Below are positions 60,747 to 64,000 of a DNA stretch of 64,000 nt, piece by piece. The DNA comes from JBOFDK01 sp051646925 (lineage in GTDB: Bacteria > Bacillota > Clostridia > Lachnospirales > Cellulosilyticaceae): positions 1 through 64,000 of the forward strand of contig JBOFDK010000014.1 in the NCBI GenBank assembly GCA_051646925.1. Reading direction: 5' to 3'. Both the position numbers and the translations under genes were made by a program. The notes beneath the pieces were generated by a model. The model had not been told where the DNA came from and did no database searches. It was given only the letters and a program-made list of their open reading frames with translations. Within the stretch, counting starts at the first letter, position 1. Each line of letters opens with the position of its first letter.

Positions 60747-63334
60747 TATTCGTGTTGTCCACAACAATTTTTGTATTTCTTTTCACTTCCACATGGACAC
60801 ATATCATTGCGTCCAATCTTTTCTTTTGTAACTTTTGGTTGTGCACCTAAACTTGTATCTGTATGATTTGTTGCTGTTACTTTAACAACACTTTCTCTTT
60901 TAATTTCACGATTAACCGCTGGTCGTACGTGGAATAAAGCTTTTACTGTTTCTGTTTGAATATTTTCTGTCATCTCTTCAAAAACATCATAACTTAAGAA
61001 ACGATATTCTACTAATGGGTCACGTTGACCATATGCCTGTAAGTTAACACCTTGGCGCATTTGCTCCATGTTATCTAAATGATCCATCCATTTTTGATCT
61101 ATAACTTTAAGAAGAAGTACACGTTCAATTTCACGTAATTGATCGCCCATTTCTTTTTCTTTTTCTTCATATATCTGCACTGCTTTGTTATATAGAAGTT
61201 CAATAAGCGACTCAACTGTTAAGTCTTTTTGCTCATCTTTTGTAAATGTAACATCATCAAACGGTACTATCGTATTTAGATGCTCCATCATACTTGCAAG
61301 TTCCCAATCTTCTGGATATTCGACACCTACTGTACATGCCTCAACTGACCGTTGAATGACATTTTTTGACATCGATAATACATTTTCACGAATATCTTCA
61401 TTTTTAAGAACTTTATAACGCTCTGCATATATAATTTCTCTTTGGTCGTTCATAATCTTATCGTATTCTAATAAATGTTTACGAACACCATAGTTATTGC
61501 TTTCTACTTTTGATTGTGCTCTTTCTATAGCTTTTGAAAGAATCTTATGTTCGATTGGTTCATCATCTGGAAGTCCTAAAGCATCAAACATTTTCAGTGT
61601 TGCTTCTGGCATAAACAGACGCATCAAATCATCTTGTAATGCAATATAGAAACGTGATTCACCTGGGTCACCCTGGCGACCTGCACGACCACGCAACTGA
61701 TTATCTATTCGTCTTGATTCATGACGTTCTGTACCTATGATTTTTAAACCACCAAGTTCTTGAACACCTGCTTCAAGTTTAATATCAGTACCACGACCTG
61801 CCATATTTGTTGCAATCGTTACAGCACCTTTTTTACCTGCTGCTGATACGATTTCTGCTTCTTTTTGGTGATATTTTGCATTAAGAACCTGGTGCTTGAT
61901 TCCTTGTTGTCTAAGAAGTTTACTAAGATGTTCTGATGTATCAATATTTACTGTACCAACTAGTACTGGTTGACCTTTTTCATAAGATTCTTTGATATCT
62001 TCAATAACAGCTTCAAATTTTGCTTCTTCTGTCTTGTATACAACATCTGAATGGTCTTTACGTAAAATTGGTTTATTAGTTGGAATAACTATAACGTCCA
62101 TCCCGTAAATATCTCTAAATTCATTTTCTTCTGTAAGCGCTGTACCAGTCATACCTGCTTTTTTGTTGTATCTATTAAAATAGTTTTGGAATGTAATAGT
62201 TGCTAGTGTTTGACTTTCTTTTTGTACTTCAACACCTTCTTTAGCTTCTATTGCTTGGTGAAGTCCATCTGAATAACGACGACCATCCATTAGACGACCT
62301 GTAAATTCATCTACGATAACGATTTCACCTTTATCATCAACTATATAGTCTTTTTCTAAATGCATTAAATTGTGTGCTTTTAAAGCGATATTTATATGAT
62401 GCTGAATTTCCATGTTATCTGGGTCTGCAAGGTTTTCAACTCCAAAATATTGCTCCGCTTTTTTTATACCTTCTGAAGTCAGTGTTACTGTACGTTGCTT
62501 TTCATCAACGATATAGTCGCCTTCTTCTTCAACTTCTTCACGCATCAAATTAGACATTGCATTTTCTTCACCTAGCAAACGTCCTTTTTTCAAACGTCTT
62601 ACAAAAATATCTGCTGCTTTGTAAAGATGTGTTGATTTTGAACCTGTTCCCGAAATAATAAGAGGCGTTCTAGCTTCGTCTACAAGAACAGAGTCTACCT
62701 CATCTATAAGTGCATAGTTTAGGTCACGCTGTACCATCTGCTCTGCATAAAGCACCATATTATCACGAAGATAATCAAATCCAAATTCATTATTTGTTCC
62801 GTAAGTGATATCACAGTTGTACGCTTCACGTCTTTCATTGTTATCCATTCCGCTTAAAATACAACCTACACTAAGACCTAAAAAGTTATGAACTTGTCCC
62901 ATTTCTTCAGCATCACGTTTTGCAAGGTAATCATTAACTGTTACTACATGAACACCTTTACCGTCTAGAGCATTTAAGTAAGATGATAACGTTGCTACCA
63001 ATGTTTTTCCTTCACCTGTTCTCATTTCTGCAATTCTACCATTATGCAGAATTACCCCACCGATAAGCTGAACTTTGTAATGCTTCATATTTAAAACACG
63101 CCATGCTGCTTCGCGGCATACAGCATATGCTTCAGGTAAAAGTTCATCAAGTGTTTCACCTTTAGCTATACGTTCTCTAAATTCATTTGTTTTTGCTTTC
63201 AATGCTTCGTCATCAAGTTTTTGCATTGCTTCGTCGTACGACTCGATATTTTGAACGACTGTTTCTATCTTTTTCAATTCTCTCTGTGAGTGTGTTCCAA
63301 AAATCTTTTCTATTAAACCTTTCAAACTTTTCAC
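60746..63334 (-). CDS. secA: Preprotein translocase ATPase SecA
   Basis: SecA drives export of preproteins through SecYEG. The 862-residue protein has Walker A in MRTGEGKTLVA, DEVDSVLVDEARTPLIISG, the second helicase half GRGTDIKLE with GRAGRQGDPG, and a C-terminal zinc-binding tail (CPCGSEKKYKNCC). The length is typical for Firmicutes that retain the zinc tail. AAGAAGG precedes the ATG. It is separated from prfB by the orphan gene at 59092-60624. Confidence 0.98.
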   Translation of the reverse strand: MKSLKGLIEKIFGTHSQRELKKIETVVQNIESYDEAMQKLDDEALKAKTNEFRERIAKGETLDELLPEAYAVCREAAWRVLNMKHYKVQLIGGVILHNGRIAEMRTGEGKTLVATLSSYLNALDGKGVHVVTVNDYLAKRDAEEMGQVHNFLGLSVGCILSGMDNNERREAYNCDITYGTNNEFGFDYLRDNMVLYAEQMVQRDLNYALIDEVDSVLVDEARTPLIISGTGSKSTHLYKAADIFVRRLKKGRLLGEENAMSNLMREEVEEEGDYIVDEKQRTVTLTSEGIKKAEQYFGVENLADPDNMEIQHHINIALKAHNLMHLEKDYIVDDKGEIVIVDEFTGRLMDGRRYSDGLHQAIEAKEGVEVQKESQTLATITFQNYFNRYNKKAGMTGTALTEENEFRDIYGMDVIVIPTNKPILRKDHSDVVYKTEEAKFEAVIEDIKESYEKGQPVLVGTVNIDTSEHLSKLLRQQGIKHQVLNAKYHQKEAEIVSAAGKKGAVTIATNMAGRGTDIKLEAGVQELGGLKIIGTERHESRRIDNQLRGRAGRQGDPGESRFYIALQDDLMRLFMPEATLKMFDALGLPDDEPIEHKILSKAIERAQSKVESNNYGVRKHLLEYDKIMNDQREIIYAERYKVLKNEDIRENVLSMSKNVIQRSVEACTVGVEYPEDWELASMMEHLNTIVPFDDVTFTKDEQKDLTVESLIELLYNKAVQIYEEKEKEMGDQLREIERVLLLKVIDQKWMDHLDNMEQMRQGVNLQAYGQRDPLVEYRFLSYDVFEEMTENIQTETVKALFHVRPAVNREIKRESVVKVTATNHTDTSLGAQPKVTKEKIGRNDMCPCGSEKKYKNCCGQHE

Positions 63335-63440
63335 CTTCTTCTTTTGATCTTATGTATATTATCATATACGTCAAACTGTCATTATTCTAAATTACTAAAA
63401 TTAAGTATAACAAATATTATACTCTATTACAACTACACTT

Positions 63441-63496
63441 AATATCCAAATATAGGCAACCTATATCTAGTTATTCCCAATTATCATTTGGATATT
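63441..63496. promoter_or_regulatory. Nested inverted repeats upstream of the ABC exporter gene
   Basis: AATATCCAAAT (63441-63451) and ATTTGGATATT (63486-63496) form an 11-bp perfect inverted repeat. A smaller one, TATAGG-CAA-CCTATA (63451-63465), lies inside. No T run follows. It could be an operator or leader hairpin for the gene at 63557. Confidence 0.45.
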
Positions 63497-63556
63497 CTTC
63501 TCTTCTTTAGTTAAAGCTAGTTAATATTCATTATTTTAACAAAAGGAGATACTCAA

Positions 63557-64000
63557 ATGGTAACACTTTTTATAAAGTATTTAAAACCTCAAACCGGAAA
63601 AGTTATGCTCGTTCTTACGTTACTTTTCTTGCAATCACTTTCTAATTTATTTCTTCCAACACTTATGTCTAACATTATAGATGTCGGAGTTAAAAATAAC
63701 GATACTCCTTATATTTGGCAAGTTGGATTTGTAATGATTGCAGTTTCCCTTCTTGGCGCTCTATTCGTTGTAACTGCAAACTTCTTTGCTGCCAAAATAG
63801 CTATGACTTTTAGCCAAAAATTACGTTTTGACCTTTTTATAAAAGTTGAATCTTTCAATTTACAAGAATTTAATACTATCGGTACATCATCACTTATTAC
63901 TCGCACAACTAATGATATTACACAAGTTCAGCAACTTGTACTAATGTTTCTTCGCATGATGGTTACTGCTCCACTTATGATTATAGGTGGTATTATAATG
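63557..64000 (+). CDS. ABC exporter half-transporter (5' part, cut by window edge)
   Basis: The first 148 codons are present. They encode the start of an ABC exporter membrane domain: a first helix (VMLVLTLLFLQSLSNLFLPTLM), NIIDVGVKNND, a second helix (VGFVMIAVSLLGALFVVTANFFAA) and the coupling segment FDLFIKVESFNLQEFNTIGTSSLITRTTNDI. AAAGGAG lies 10 bases before the ATG. The ATPase domain would lie beyond the right edge. Such genes often come in pairs with a second half-transporter. The substrate is unknown. Confidence 0.88.
   Translation, partial: MVTLFIKYLKPQTGKVMLVLTLLFLQSLSNLFLPTLMSNIIDVGVKNNDTPYIWQVGFVMIAVSLLGALFVVTANFFAAKIAMTFSQKLRFDLFIKVESFNLQEFNTIGTSSLITRTTNDITQVQQLVLMFLRMMVTAPLMIIGGIIM

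Noticed and set aside
1..64000. Mobile elements, prophage, toxin-antitoxin or restriction genes
   Set aside because: I looked for transposase, integrase, methyltransferase and small coupled gene pairs, as well as tRNA-like targets, and found none that could be supported.

Overview
This window is chromosomal DNA from a low-GC, Gram-positive anaerobe of the class Clostridia, most likely Lachnospirales. The evidence is gene content and strong AT bias. There is a YesM/YesN two-component pair beside a sugar-binding lipoprotein, and HprK with a ROK glucokinase. The window also has AddAB rather than RecBCD, rubrerythrin, a DUF5721 gene after truA, a DUF1540 protein and consensus AGGAGG ribosome sites. 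I see no rRNA, tRNA, CRISPR array, transposase, integrase or phage gene. This is a core-chromosome segment with a few accessory genes.

Layout. 1-4346 (minus): a sugar-uptake regulatory block, with the binding protein cut by the left edge, then its AraC-type regulator and histidine kinase. 4490-7833 (plus): truA, a DUF5721 gene and htpG. 7919-15090 (minus): addA and addB, the double-strand-break helicase-nuclease. 15425-16186 (plus): an unrecognised exported protein. 16291-24916 (minus): a CstA-type transporter, an SH3/NlpC-P60 wall hydrolase, a TIM-barrel protein, a YcxB-like membrane protein and a heterodimeric ABC exporter. 25012-28839 (minus): glucokinase, hprK and uvrC. 29022-30212 (plus): a secreted repair-neighbour protein of unknown role. 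30279-35336 (minus): uvrA and uvrB. 35537-36891 (minus): two cysteine-rich small proteins and a ZIP metal transporter. 37037-42068 (minus): prfA, prmC, a DUF1385 protein, rpmE, rho and ywbE. 42253-46293 (minus): a Lon-like protease, rimI, tsaB and tsaE. 46651-47238 (plus): rubrerythrin. 47327-56315 (minus): tex, a repeat-bearing unknown, thrB, tmk, lysC, an apgM-like gene, hom and an ACT-domain protein. 56426-57702 (minus): two overlapping flavodoxin-fold genes. 57883-63334 (minus): prfB with its programmed frameshift, an orphan membrane/coiled-coil gene and secA. 63557-64000 (plus): the start of an ABC exporter.

The genes form several functional groups. UvrA, UvrB and UvrC plus AddAB cover excision and recombination repair. 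PrfA, PrfB, PrmC, TruA, TsaB, TsaE, RimI and L31 are translation factors, a ribosomal protein and modification enzymes. Hom, LysC and ThrB supply the aspartate-family pathway. HprK and glucokinase link to carbon control, as does the YesMN system.

The most unusual signals are these. First, a Lon-family protease has lost a recognisable Walker A loop and the acidic Walker B residue while keeping the Ser-Lys protease dyad. Second, short tandem duplications recur both inside conserved genes (HtpG linker, the kinase ATPase domain, Rho, an Asn/Tyr-rich tail) and in promoter regions (uvrB, rubrerythrin, the 15.3 kb gap). Third, an orphan 510-residue gene separates prfB from secA. Fourth, a 42-residue Cys/Lys-rich protein lies beside a DUF1540 protein and a ZIP transporter.
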